Assembly: GCF_902148855.1 (NCBI RefSeq)
Contig: NC_043978.1
Coordinates: 28,011,686 to 28,075,685 of the forward strand
DNA from: Sphaeramia orbicularis
Taxonomy: Eukaryota > Chordata > Actinopteri > Kurtiformes > Apogonidae
Reading direction: 5' to 3'
Length of the DNA stretch: 64,000 bases
Under the pieces are notes generated by a model. The model had not been told where the DNA came from and made no database searches. It saw only the letters and a list, made by a program, of their open reading frames with translations. A program made the position numbers and the translations under genes. Numbering within the stretch: the stretch's first letter is position 1; each line of letters begins with the position of its first letter. Positions 50,159 through 61,571 of this stretch are shown here, in pieces.

Positions 50159-52364
50159 TGACAGTCACATTACCTCTTGATTAACAGAAGTCACACAAGC
50201 AGCATTGGAGGTTCAACCCACACCAGTGCATCACCTACAAAATAAAAGATACCTGTCTGTCTGTCTGTCTAAATACGATGGTCTTTTGGGAAACACATTG
50301 CAGAAAGGAGAGCTGGTTGCTGTAGCAATAGAGGATTTTTAGACTCCATTTTTTTCCCATAGGGCCGTGCTCCAGCCCCCCGGGCAGCCCATGCCAGTGC
50401 CACACTTGGTTCCAAAGGATATATTTGCGGAGGTAGAGTCATGGTAAGGACACTAATTTTTTAGTTTCTACACTGAAAAATTAAAAATCGAATTACAATA
50501 ATCAAAGTCTGTTTTAATTTCAGGAAACGAGGACGAGTGACATTCACTGTTTAGACCTGGTGTCATGGACGTGGACAGAAATGTACGGTTATTATTCTGA
50601 TTACAAAATACCTTAAAACTCCAGATGAAATATTCCTCTTATGAACATTATTGAAGACATTGTTACATAATGTAATGTGTTGTGTTTTGCAGAGTCCCTG
50701 TGTCCACTATTCCTGTGGGCAGGTCATGGCACACGCTCAGTGCAGTGTCAGAAAACACCTTATTCCTGTTCGGAGGTCTCAGCGTCGACTGCAAACCAAT
50801 GAGTAAGAAAAATTATCCTGTTTATGGTTTTTTCAATAAAATCTTTATCAGTAAAAGCCATTTTGAGTTTTGTAGATTGTCGTCTTCTTCATCTAGTTTT
50901 GCTTCTTAAATTATCGCATTTTATCTCAGAGCTTTTCACTGTAAAAATATCTTCAGTGATTATCAAATACTGGTCACGTGTTTGTTAGTTCACCTCCTTC
51001 TGTTCATTGTCATACTACAGCTATGTTACTTAAACTATAAAGACCCAAACAGCCACTGGCAACCAAAACCATCTACTGATCTAATCTGTTTAATACCTGT
51101 GTATCCACTAATCCTATCAATACATGTAAATAATTGGTGTAAAATACAATTTGTCATTTTTTCATGGTCATCAGCCATTTGGACGTTCAGAGGCTCTGTA
51201 GTTACCATGGAAACACTGTCATCTTCTACAACATTAAATCACCAGTAAAACCCATGTCATTTGATAAAGGACAGTGGATAGAGATGCTTGCTTTTATGTT
51301 TAGTTGATGTATTTTACGGAAGGAGTCACTTTTTCTTCAGTTTTCTTTTGTTTTTGATATAATAACCCTCAAATTTAATCTCAGCTTTAATGAACATCTA
51401 CATAAACAGTGAATTAAATACAGGGAAATACCTGATTTTCACTGAAAAAATGCAAAATACAGAGGATAATATTCTAATAAATGATGATACATCACATTAG
51501 AAAGGTGAAATCTAGAGAAACGTTAATTTGAGAACTGACACAAAAGTCACAGTGGGTCTTTATGGGTTAAATAGCAACATTAACATTAAAACTTCTCATT
51601 ATATGTTCTTCTGTGAAGCTGTAGAGATAAAGTATCACCTTGTTGTTTTTAATGTAATTTTATAGAGTTCTTCTCACTGAAACACATTTCCTCCATCAGG
51701 TGACGGATGGGTGCTTGATGTAGAAACAAGACAATGGCGAGAAGTCGAACATCCCTATAAGAACAAACCAAGGTTAAAAGGGTTCATTTAGTTTTAAGTA
51801 CAGGTCTGTGCTAAAGTCTTTGGTAGCATTTAGTTGTATTCTTTTTGCAGGGTTTAATGGCTGTGTGTCTTTATTTCCAACAAGGAATATGCAGGAAATG
51901 TGTGCACAGTATTGAAACACACAAAAAATAAATCAGAACTAAACAGCTTCTGCAGGTAAAGTCAGTATTTAGTGTGACCTCCACTTGGATTAGATGTTAC
52001 CTTAAATAATATTTTGTTGCACGGCAATGGACATGTGTCTTTTATCCTCTTTGTCCTGTTAGCCTCTACAATATTCAGATTTTTTTTCTGAAATGCAGGA
52101 CCACACATATGCATTTCTCAGTCATTGTATTAATATACTGTATGTACAACAGGAATATATTGCAAATATGTAAGCAGTACCAGTTTTAGAAAACAAATAT
52201 GAATATTGTAGAAGCTATAAGGGATGATATGGATGTTCTGAACGTGTTTAATATAGTACAAGATTATTTAAGAAAACATCCAGACAGTTGATCCAAGAGA
52301 GCTGAAGACTTACTGAATCCAAATCACACCAATACTAACTTAACCTGCAGAAGCTGTTAAGTTC

Positions 52365-52401
<37 letters not shown>

Positions 52402-55400
52402 GTATGTGTTTCACTACTGTGCATATATTTCCTGTATAATTTTTCTTACAAATAAAGACAACAAAGCTAAAGGCTGCTTACGACTTTTGCACATGGGGTC
52501 TAAACTTTGTGATTTGATCAATATAATACTTGAGTTGTATAAAGGTAGTTCTATGTTTTTTGTTTTTGTTCAAATTTCTTTTCCTTCTTAAAGGTTGTGG
52601 CATACAGCTTGTCTTGGCAAAGACTCTGACGTCATTGTGTTTGGTGGGAGCTGTGACTACATCCTCCTTGTGGACACGGTAAGAAAGAAACAGATATGAA
52701 CTTCTAATGAATACATGGCAAAGTAAATTCTCCCAGATTCACTCTGAATCTGTGCTGTAATAAGAGGAAACTGTTGGTCTCTTAAATAAAAATATGGACC
52801 TTTAAAGCCACCTCTCCCAAACTACATCAGTTTTTATTGTAAAGTAAAATGAGTAAAATAGATAATAATATGATATGTGAATTCACTTTCTGAATTTAAA
52901 TTGTGGAAGAGCATCTGGAAAAGTTTATAAATGCTGAGCTATGTGAAAAGCAAAGGAGAGGCAACAGATTACTAAAAAGAGAAAAATGTAATAAGATGTA
53001 ACAAGATGAAAATCACCAATTTAAAAGAACCAACAGAACATTGGAGATGTGGAAAAAAGCTGCAGAAGATGTTAAACTGTTGTCATGACTTTTGAGATTT
53101 TCATATATGGTAATTCTATATGTCCTGTTTGTAATCCTGATTAATATTCTGTTTATTCAGTTATTTGGATTTTTACTTTGTTTGTCTGATGCTCAATACC
53201 AGACTGTGTGTCCCACAAGGAGGGAAATGGGGGGGGGGGGGGGGGGGGGGGGGGTGTTCTGTGTGTAATGTAGGTGTACTGTACACTTTTTGTTGTGTAA
53301 TGCTGAATTTGTTTATTCTTGCAAACTGAAAATTAAAATCAAGAAAAACAGTTGATTACAAAAAAAGAACCAACAGGATGTAATGGATCTAAAACAGCTA
53401 ATGACAAAAATAACATTAAAGATTGCAAAAAGGCATAAAATGGGAAAAAAAAAAAAACAACTTTCAGACATACTGCTTTGGTTGTGGAAGAGTCAGTGAA
53501 ATGTACACATGATAATTTAACATGTAGTTTTGTAAATTAGGATCCTCAATAGACATAAATTTGATGTTTTGGGTCTGAAAAAGTTTTAAAATCACTGCTT
53601 TAAAGAGATTCTAAACAATTAAACACGTTTCTTAAGTTGTAAACTGAATTGTATGACTTGAATATGATGAAACGCATAGAATAGAATAGAATAGAATAGA
53701 ATAGAATAGAATAGAATAGAATAGAATAGAATAGGCTTTATTGTCATCACACATCTTTCAATTGCAGGAGGTCTGTGCCAGCGACAGTGCACTTACATCT
53801 AAGTAGCAATACAATAAGATACAGACATCTTTTAAAAAGTATAAGAATATAAAGTGTGCAATTGAAAAGTATGTACAAAATGGAGATATACTGTATGAAT
53901 GATTTAAAAATTTAAGGTAGTATAAAATGTGCAAATGTAGTAGTAGTAATCTGTGCATATGAAAAAATACTCCACATTAAAACCAACAAATATTTAAATA
54001 TCAGGATTTTAAAGGGGACATCATTTTGCTCTAACATTATCGTGTTCATTTTAATTTTCTGGGGGAACTGAGGCTGTTCTAAAGCTGTGATCAGAACCCT
54101 GAAACTCCCACAGGGGCAGTGATTTTCCCTAGTCAAACTGAAAACTCTGTTGATTTGTTTGTTAGTGTGGAGCTAAAATATCACATTTCAACACCCTAGT
54201 GATACAGCAACAGAGGCTCTATGATTGCACTTTTTGTCACAACAAAGGATTGTTTGACAGTAGGAAAAAGCTGCAAATACATTCTATATGTACAGTAGCT
54301 TGCAGTTTAGTTTAGGCGGTGATACCAGTTCAAAATGCTAAAACCAACTCTTTCAGACCCTCATATGGTTCTCCACAGGTTCCTTGTGTTTCTATAGATG
54401 AACGTGAACCTCCTTCTTAGTGATTTTTTAGTCCTTTTCAGAATTATTCAGAAGGTGGAGTTAAGGTCAGTGCGCTGTGAATTTGGACTTTATCTCATCT
54501 AACTGCACTTGTTGGTTAGGAAAAAAATAATATTCAGATGCTGCTGAGTGTATTACAGCCAGATAATACATAAGAAAAGCTGCCTTTTATCCAGTAATAG
54601 GTCCATCTTTCTTTATTGTTGCACAGTAGTTTTATTATTTTATACATCATGGAAAGTGGGTCAATTTTTTTCATCAAAAATGTACACAAAATGGAGTGTA
54701 TTAATTATGTATGAGGGCAGACACAATTTAACAGAAAAATAAAATGTATGTGAAATTAAAAATGAGAAATGATCAAGTGATTTGATTGAAGCTGACAGGA
54801 TTAAAACAGTGAAAACACAGCCATAATTAATTATTTTTCTTGTCTTATGTTAATTGTTTGTTTAAAAAAAAAAAAAAAAGGCATTTATCATTTCAGGAAA
54901 GTGGCCTGAAGAGGAATAAACAATTATTTTAAAAAAGGAAAAGCAATGGAAATTCTTCCAAATTAATGTAATGAAATGTGTATGAGTTAAAAGATAAAGC
55001 GTTAAATTTCCAATGTATTTGAAAAAATTTTACATTTTATTAGAAACAGTGTTGGTTTCCCTACCCTTTTGCATTCTTTTCCATATTGAAGTGATTTTAT
55101 GTTTCTCCCAGCCTTGGGGCTACCTTCCTAAAAAGATAAATGGCTCTTTTTAATTATCTTTTTTCTCATTTTGTATTATGAATAATGAATGTAAGACATG
55201 GAAAATGATGAAAAATGGCTTGAGGTTTTCATAATCAGTCAAATCAGCTTTAAATTAATCAAAACGCTTGATAATATATCACTCCATTTTTCATTTCAAA
55301 TCCATTTTCACCTGCTTCTTTTTACCTCTATTATTGATATCTATTACTTTTTCATTCTATCACTAATTTTGTGTGTTTTTAAAAGAAATTATATTCTGCA

Positions 55401-56639
55401 TTTCATGGTGCATATCGTTGTTTTTCTTCAGGGTCACTGCAATGATGCACTTGTTTTCCAGTTGCAGCCGTATCCTCTTTTCAGGTATATCCTATGAAAT
55501 ATTATTTATTAGTCTGTTCTGCTATCGGCCTTTAATAGAGAGATGCTCTAGAGCAGGGGTGTCAAACTCATTTTAATTCAGGGGCCACATTCAGCTTAAT
55601 TTGATCTGAAGTGGGCTGGACCAGTAAAATAACATAACATATATAACAATATAACATAATAATATATAAGTAATGTCAACTCCGAACTTTTCTCTGTGTT
55701 TCAGAGCAAAAAAAGTAAATTTACACAATGAAAACGTTTATATCTGTAAACTATCCTTTCAAACAATGTGAATAACATGAACAAACTGAAAAAAATAAGT
55801 GTAATTTTAAAAATATTCTGCCTCAGTTTATCATTTCCACATGTACATTATAACTTACAGATCACAGTGGATCTACAAACACACAAAACATTTAATAACA
55901 GGCAGAATATTGGTAAAATTGTACTTACTTCTCTTAAGACATTTCAAGTTGTTCATATTTGTTCAGGTTATTCACATTTTTTGCAAAATTATACTTTGTT
56001 TTAGTGTAATTACATAAAAATATTTACATTTTGAAAGAGAAAAATCTGGAGTTGTCATTATTTATATGTAATTATGATCATATTTTACTGGTCTCGCTCA
56101 CTTTAGATTGAATTAGTCTGAATGTGAAACCTGAACTAAAAGGATTGTTAATATCTTAGTGCAATTTTTGCATTTCACAAATTCATCCCAAGGGCTGGAC
56201 TGGACCCTTTGGCAGGTTGGATTTGGCCCCCGGGCCGCATGTTTGGCACCTGTGCTCTAGAGCAATGAACAAGTCATTTCAGAGCAGTAGTAGACCTTTT
56301 TGCCAGTTACAACAGCAGCTTCATTATATTTATTGCTATGTGTACCGCATACTGTAGCACATAAACTATACACATAAGTATTTTTTTATTTGCAGCAGAA
56401 ATTATTCTGATATGACATGCAATAATGTCTGTCTATTAGATACTATAATGTACATGTTTTCCCAAAGTAGGACTAATAGATCTTTTCATCCTTATAGGAT
56501 CTGTGAGGATTTCATTGCAAAGAATGTGAGAAAATGTGAGCTGCTCAGAAATCGACTGCCGCTCCTGCCTCCAAAACTTCTGACTTCGGTGCAGAAAAGA
56601 ATGTCTTTCTACCGGCCAACGAGGAAACAACAACAATAG
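43213..56639 (+). CDS. klhdc1: KLHDC1, kelch-type C-degron receptor
   Basis: KLHDC1 is a kelch substrate receptor, Cullin-5 linked in human, for proteins with C-terminal glycine degrons. Coding exons: 43213–43320, 45637–45707, 46704–46821, 48125–48237, 48322–48409, 49110–49193, 50363–50443, 50524–50582, 50693–50802, 51700–51772, 52594–52678, 55432–55484, 56498–56639. They give 394 residues against 406 in human; the human C-terminal tail is shortened and ends here in RKQQQ. Kelch glycine pairs appear as WGGY, FGGCDD, FGGYG, CGGR, FGGL and FGGS. R219, R224 and S252 keep the 5- and 28-residue spacing of the KLHDC2 carboxylate-binding trio. LLPPKLL near the end fits a Cullin box. Introns are larger than in its neighbours because of many transposons. 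The start codon lies six bases after a clear acceptor, so a noncoding exon precedes it. Confidence 0.96.
43812..44174. mobile_element. Tc1/mariner MITE in KLHDC1 intron 1
   Basis: The left end GCTGTGGAAAAAATTATTAG and the inverted right end CAGTCATGGAAAAAATTATT match closely. Each is flanked by TA (43810–43811 and 44175–44176). No transposase is present. Confidence 0.8.
45012..45566. mobile_element. hAT-like MITE in KLHDC1 intron 1
   Basis: The left end GCATGGGTCGGCAAAC and the inverted right end CAGGGGTAGGCAACC belong to the hAT-type end GGGTCGGCAACC. A clean target duplication was not found. It lies just before the second coding exon (45637). Confidence 0.65.
46035..46472. mobile_element. 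degraded TTAA-flanked MITE, KLHDC1 intron 2
   Basis: It shares internal phrases with the element at 51034–51566, including AGTCACTTTTTGCTTCAG and ACTGAAAAAATGCAAAA, and ends GGTCTTTAAGGG followed by TTAA. The left end is worn, so its start is approximate. Confidence 0.55.
46853..47240. mobile_element. hAT MITE with 8-bp duplication, KLHDC1 intron 3
   Basis: The element starts CAGTGCTTCCCAACC and ends with inverted ACCCCAAGGTTG-type sequence. The 8-bp ACCTATAC occurs directly on both sides (46845–46852 and 47241–47248), the signature of hAT insertion. It lies 31 bp after a coding exon. Confidence 0.85.
47310..47720 (-). repeat. retroelement-like tract with AAAT microsatellite
   Basis: T-rich sequence starts the tract, an AAAT/AAATA run lies at about 47445–47480, and unrecognised sequence follows. 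It looks like the end of a non-LTR element on the minus strand, but no coding frame supports this. Confidence 0.3.
48438..48850 (-). repeat. retroelement-like tract in KLHDC1 intron 5
   Basis: T-rich, A-rich, GA-rich and then AATAATAAC-rich blocks follow in the same order as at 18160–18670. It is probably the same repeat family; the class is not established. Confidence 0.35.
50118..50160. repeat. TG microsatellite
   Basis: A long TG run lies in KLHDC1 intron 6, with a short CTGT run about 100 bp downstream. Confidence 0.9.
51034..51566. mobile_element. piggyBac-like MITE with TTAA ends
   Basis: The ends ACTATAAAGACCCA and TGGGTCTTTATGGG are inverted repeats, flanked by TTAA at 51030–51033 and 51567–51570. 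TTAA duplication is typical of piggyBac. No transposase is present. A worn relative lies at 46035–46472 in the same gene. Confidence 0.75.
51801..52500. mobile_element. Tc1/mariner-like element in KLHDC1 intron 10
   Basis: The left end CAGGTCTGTGCTAAAGTC and the inverted right end GACCCCATGTGCAAAAGTC are related. TA flanks both sides (51799–51800 and 52501–52502). Inner mirror copies of CAGCTTCTGCAGGT lie near 51941 and 52345. A phrase AGTGTGACCTCCACTTG is typical of fish Tc1 leaders. It carries no transposase frame. Confidence 0.7.
52361..52397. repeat. poly-T tract
   Basis: Thirty or more consecutive thymines lie inside the Tc1-like element at 51801–52500. Confidence 0.9.
53229..53254. repeat. 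poly-G tract of about 26 bases
   Basis: An uninterrupted G run lies in KLHDC1 intron 11. Its true length is uncertain because such runs sequence poorly. Confidence 0.85.
53678..53960 (-). mobile_element. 3' end of a non-LTR retroelement with ATTCT tail
   Basis: Read on the minus strand, unique sequence ends in GTGATGACAATAAAGCCTA and then about eleven ATTCT units. This AATAAAG-plus-pentamer tail is typical of fish non-LTR 3' ends. The upstream limit is approximate and no reverse-transcriptase frame is present. Confidence 0.5.
55554..56254. mobile_element. hAT element with 8-bp duplication, KLHDC1 intron 12
   Basis: It begins CAGGGGTGTCAAAC and ends GTTTGGCACCTGTG, imperfect inverted repeats. 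CTCTAGAG flanks it on both sides (55546–55553 and 56255–56262). The inside is AT-rich and noncoding. Related copies lie at 25272 and 59696. Confidence 0.88.
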
Positions 56640-56984
56640 CCGCGTTGTTTTCGAAAATGCCACGCACAAAGCATTATTATACAGATTGTTATTCAAGTGC
56701 TGCACTCCCTTTATCACTGAAGAGCTCAGTCAGGGTGTGGGGTGCCATTTTTATTTTCTAAACATATCGTGCAAAATATTTTAAGTGATGTATTTTTTTG
56801 TTCTACAGATGCTAATTTTATTTTGTACTGTCTATCTACTGTAATACTTCAATCCGCTTCTGCGTTGACTGTCATGATTAAATGGCAGATAAACCATGTT
56901 TCTGTTGTGAATGATTTTATGACACATATTTAAAGGGTACAGTGTGTGAGATTTACTAGGATTTAGATGTACCTTTAGTTACGA

Positions 56985-57100
56985 TACAACAAAATATACT
57001 TTATTATCCCCATGGGGAAATTTGTTTTGGGCTCAGTTGTGCTACACATATTTATACATTACCATAATTAAAGCTTCAATCAATAAGTGAACGTGAATAA
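56985..57100 (-). mobile_element. L2/CR1-like 3' tail
   Basis: On the minus strand the phrase ATTTCCCCATGGGGATAATA followed by AAGTAT matches the typical 3' end of fish L2/CR1-type LINEs. The upstream extent is not clear, and no coding part is present. Confidence 0.45.
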
Positions 57101-57279
57101 ATAGAAGTTAACGATCAGTTAATAGAACCTGACAGCAAAAGTTTCACTCTCTAATGGAATAGAAAATAGCATTTAACAAGACAATAACATGCAAAAATAA
57201 ACAATGACTGAAAAGTTGTTTTTACACCTCCCATTTATACTTAAAATACTATAGCAAGCAGCTCTTCATGGGATGTGTA

Positions 57280-58312
57280 CAGTTGAGCTCATAAGTTTAC
57301 ATACCCTGACAGAATGCACATGGGACGGTCTTGGATGTTCCAACAAGACAATGACCCAAAACACAAGGCCAAGTCGACCTGTCGTTGGCTACAGCAGAAA
57401 AAAGGGAAGGTGAAGGAGTAGCCATTTCAATCTCCTGAACTCAATATCATTGAGTCACTTTGGGGAGGTCTCAAACATGCAGTTCATGCAAGAAAACTGA
57501 AAATCTTAAAGAAACTGAAGGTGTTTTGCCAAGAAGAATGGACAGCTTTACCATCTGAGAAGATAAAGTGCCTCATCCACAACCACCACAAAAGACTTCA
57601 AGCTGTCATTGATGTTAAAGGGACCAAGACAGAGGATTAAGACTGCAAAAATCTAAATCTTACCAAGTGTATTTTTGTCATTTCCAGTCCAAATATCTCA
57701 TTACACTTAAAATAAGACATAATCACCTGAAGAGATACTTTTCAGTGAGATATAAGAACTTATTATTAGACAGTAGATCTTGAAAATCTTATTTCAAGAA
57801 ATTTTACCAAGATCATTTTCATTTGTTCCATTGGCAGATTTTTTTTTTTGCTTGAATTAAGCAAAAAAAAATCTTGAATTAAGCAAAAAAAAGATCTGCC
57901 AGTGGAACAAGTGAAAATTATCTTGGTAAGATTTTTTGAAATAAGATTTTCAAGATCTATTGTCTAAAAATAAGTTCTTATATCTCACTTACAAGTTACG
58001 CTTTAGGTGATTATGTCTTATTTCAAGTGTGATGAGATATTTTGACTAGAAATGACAAAAATACACTTTGTAAGATTTAGATTTTTGCAGTGAAGAACTA
58101 GGGTATGTAAACTTTTGATCAGGGTTATTTGGATAGTTTCTGTTGTCAGTATGATTTAAAAAGAGCAAACACATTTGTTTGATAATAAATGGCTTCACCC
58201 AACCACTAGCCACGAGTGAAAGAAAAATTTTTGTATTATCATTCATATTCTCTGAAAAACGGCCAAAGAATCACTAATTCTGCTAGGGTATGTAAACTTA
58301 TGAGCACAACTG
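57280..58312 (+). mobile_element. Tc1-like transposon carrying a nested element
   Basis: The inverted ends CAGTTGAGCTCATAAGTTTA and CAGTTGTGCTCATAAGTTTA are nearly identical and TA flanks both (57278–57279, 58313–58314). The left half codes in fragments for the C-terminal part of a Tc1 transposase: FQQDNDPKH holds the second catalytic Asp and SPELNIIESLWG the Glu. The N-terminal DNA-binding half is missing and the frame is stopped, so this copy cannot move itself. A hairpin element (57643–58090) is inserted in it. Confidence 0.85.
57643..58090. mobile_element. long-hairpin MITE nested in the Tc1 copy
   Basis: Nearly the whole 448 bp is one inverted repeat. The left arm starts CTGCAAAAATCTAAATCTTA and the right arm ends with its complement. 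The arms meet around 57866 at GCTTGAATTAAGC. It has no coding content. It is younger than its Tc1 host because it splits it. Confidence 0.85.
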
Positions 58313-58846
58313 TATACACTCATAAAATAAAAATGCTTGTATCAACACAACGTGGTCATCTTAGACCTGTAAAAAAACTATACCTCAACTTGTTTCTGCA
58401 TCAAACCAAATCATCAGGAAGTCAAACGGAGCAAATGGGCCAATCCCCCCATTTGTATCTGTCTTCCATCGATAATCTAACACTGAGTTGTGGTGAAGGA
58501 GCAAGAGGAGGGTGGACAAATTTAATAAATGATCAAGCAGATGGAATCATTAAGCCAATTAATCTACACATCCAAGTCACATTTAAATTACTCACCAATT
58601 AAAGGAAATGCAATAGGGCATCAGGGTGTCTGAGGCCAAAATAACAAAACACTTATCTACTTATATAGAAAATAAACTCAAGCATGTTGAAAACAGAAGA
58701 CACAAAAGGATAAACTCAGGAGAGAGGAGAAAAACAAAAGTACAAAATAAATGGCACAGAATCCCTACAGAACCTTCACCACATGGGGACAAATTATTTG
58801 AATAATAATGACATAGACAAATGAGCTAAGAGCTGACCACAGCTGT

Positions 58847-59031
58847 TCAGACAAGAAAAAAGAACCCTTTAACACATACATACAGCATAATATACAGCAC
58901 CATACAGACACCCAGCTCAGTGGTGGAGAGTGACCTGACTGTGAGGGGTCTACGCATGTAGAGTTTACTGACCACCAGAGGAGGCTGAGGTGCAGGGGGC
59001 GTGGTGAGGCAGTCGCAGTCAGAGGGAGGGG
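58847..59031 (-). other. doubtful open stretch with acceptor
   Basis: After a possible acceptor (GCTAAG) one minus frame stays open for about 60 codons, rich in Pro, Leu and Val with a hydrophobic end, then TGA. The base composition is more GC-rich than its surroundings. No family is recognised and no partner exon is known. It could be chance. Confidence 0.2.
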
Positions 59032-59361
59032 CTTAGCACACCTGAAACACAGAAAGAAAGATCGGTCCTCCGGGTCAGAAGAGGTCACAAAGGTACAGGC
59101 CATAGAAAAAAGAAAAAAAAGACAGGACACACAAATTACAGAAAAGCAGTTAAATCCAAGTGCTCCTTAAGACCTGGGGGCTCGGTCAGTATCCTTTTGT
59201 CAGTAAATCTAAAAAGCTTCCTGTTGGCGTTGGTTTTCTTTATCGGTCACTGAAATATAATTGTCATAATTATGTTTTCATTAGCGTTTAATTACATGAA
59301 AATATAAAATGTTGTGTTTAACTGAGTTTTGATGAAATTGCTACAGAAACACAGAAATAAA

Positions 59362-59617
59362 CTAGAAGCACTCGGAGAGCGCAGACCTCCACCAAGGCTG
59401 ATCAGTGCCCCCCCCCCTGTGGGCCCCCCCACCCCTGATCACCACCAAAATTTAATCATTTCTTCCTTAGCCCATTTCCAACAAACCCTGAAAATTTCAT
59501 CCAAATCTGTCCATAACTTTTTGAGTTATGTTGCACACTAACGGACAGACAAACAAACAAACAAACAGACAAACAAACAAACCCTGGCAAAAACATAACC
59601 TCCTTGGTGGAGGTAAT
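59362..59617 (+). repeat. fish interspersed repeat with ACAAACAA block
   Basis: It runs from CTAGAAGCACTCGGAGAG to CCTCCTTGGTGGAGGTAAT. Inside are C-runs (59409–59432) and an ACAAACAGAC-type block (about 59548–59581). The ends can pair weakly (GACCTCCACC with GGTGGAGGT). A rearranged copy lies at 61572–61900. Confidence 0.7.
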
Positions 59618-59695
59618 CACAAAAAGAGTAAATTACCAATATTTAAGACGCTCCTCAAAATTTCACAAACCATGTTGTCAGAGGATCTCATAATG

Positions 59696-60390
59696 TAGGG
59701 GTCTCAAACTCATTTTCTTTCAGGGGCCACATTCAACTGCTCCGGACCAGTAAAATAATAGTAGAATAACCTATAAATAATGACAACGCCAAATTTTTGT
59801 CTTTGTTTTAGTGGAAAAAAACCCTGTTACTCATGAAAATAATTACTTTTATAAACTATCCAAACAAAAGAGATTTGAATAACTTAAAAAACTGAAATTT
59901 ATTAAGAAAAATAAGTGCAATTTTAACAATATTATGCCTCAATTTATCATTTATACATGTGCATTATGGATCGAATCTACAAAGACACTAAACACTTTTC
60001 TTTAGACATTTCAGGTTGCTCATATTTGTTCAGGTTATTCACATTTTATTGTTACAAGATAGTTTGTAAATGTAAATATTTTCATAATTTAATGTTATTT
60101 TTTGCACTAAAACAAAGACAAAAATTTTAAGCTGTCATTATTCATAGACATAATGGAATTTTTTTTTCACATCAAACCGAGAAGAAAACATGAAGTCATT
60201 ACTTTTTGTAGGTTATTATACTATTATTTTACTGTAGATCATATTGGTCTGTATGTGGAACCTGAACTAAAATGAGTTTGACAGCCTTGACTGTGGAATT
60301 TTTGCACTTTGCAAATTCATCCCACAGGCCAGATTGGAACCATGTGGCCTGGGGGCCAAATGCCCCCAGGCCGCATGTTTGAGACCCCTG
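59696..60390. mobile_element. hAT element with 8-bp duplication
   Basis: The ends TAGGGGTCTCAAAC and GTTTGAGACCCCTG are inverted repeats. TCATAATG flanks both sides (59688–59695 and 60391–60398). It is related to the element at 55554–56254. It is noncoding. Confidence 0.88.
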
Positions 60391-60406
60391 TCATAATGCA
60401 TTAAAA

Positions 60407-60623
60407 CAGGGGCATCCAATCCTGGTCCTCGAGGGCTGGTATCCTCTTTTTTCCTGGTATCCTGGTTTTAGATGTATCCCACTTCCAACACACTTGATTC
60501 AAATGATAAGCCTATCATCAAGCTCTGCAGAAGCCTGATAACGACCGTCAGGTGTGCTGGAAGAGGGAAACATCTAAAACATGCAGGATACCAGCCCTTG
60601 AGGACCAGGATTGGACAAACTTG
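60407..60623. mobile_element. short palindromic hAT MITE
   Basis: The left part CATCCAATCCTGGTCCTCGA and the right part with CTTGAGGACCAGGATTGG are inverted copies. CATTAAAA flanks it (60399–60406 and 60624–60631). Its left duplication touches the right duplication of the previous element. Confidence 0.88.
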
Positions 60624-61571
60624 CATTAAAAGAACACAAGCTAAATCTGCTCCCCTTATATCTCAAGCACACATTCAGCCTTATACTCATCCATGCAGTT
60701 ATTCTTCTCCACCACTGGGTGGCAGCAGACCTTCATGTTGAAGTGTTTCTGGCTCCTCTTGTCAGCACAAATACAGCTGGGTCAAACTTTAAGTCTCTGT
60801 TGCTGCACATTCCTTCCTCACAGGGTGGAGAAGTCCAGGAACTGTGGTCAGGAAGGAAACCTTAAGTAAACAGTTCAGCCCATACCTTTGCAGGGCTGCA
60901 ACTAAAGAAACTATACAGTATTCACTGAACACACAGAACTGCTGGGGGAAATATTTTCTTTGTATTCTAAGTGTAACCATGAACATGTTTTCTTCAGGGA
61001 AACATTTGCAGAAATGCTGACTTTAAACCATCCATGAGGAGTGTGTGGTCCCTCTGTTTTCTATTAACAGACAAGTTAAAGTAAACTAGTAATAGGTTAC
61101 AAATAAGTAGGTGTTATGCTCTGTGGGAGTCCAGGAAGATGGAGGTGAAACCTTTTTATTGCAGATTACAAACCTGAGGAGGTCTTTGTCAGCGTACAGA
61201 CATTCTCTGTGTAAGAACTTCTATAACTCATGCAGTTAAATAAGATTTTTAAAAGCAAAAACATGAAGGAATACTAATTTAATGAACACAAGACTTGTTC
61301 ACAGGTGGGAAGACGCTAAATACAAATGTTTTGCTTCATAAAAACTTCAATATTCATCACATCTGTGAAGAATGTGAGGTTTGTGTTGTAGTCTGGTTTT
61401 TTTTAGCGGCTTTAGCTCATTTCCTAAGTTATCAGTAGTTAACACTGCACACTGTTGTCACTGTAGAAGAGCACAAAAAAACTGAAGAACAAAGCCAGTA
61501 CAGGCATTTTAATGATAATAAAGACATAAGTCCTCTAGATAGAAATCATTGTCCTTCAGAGACAGTCACTG

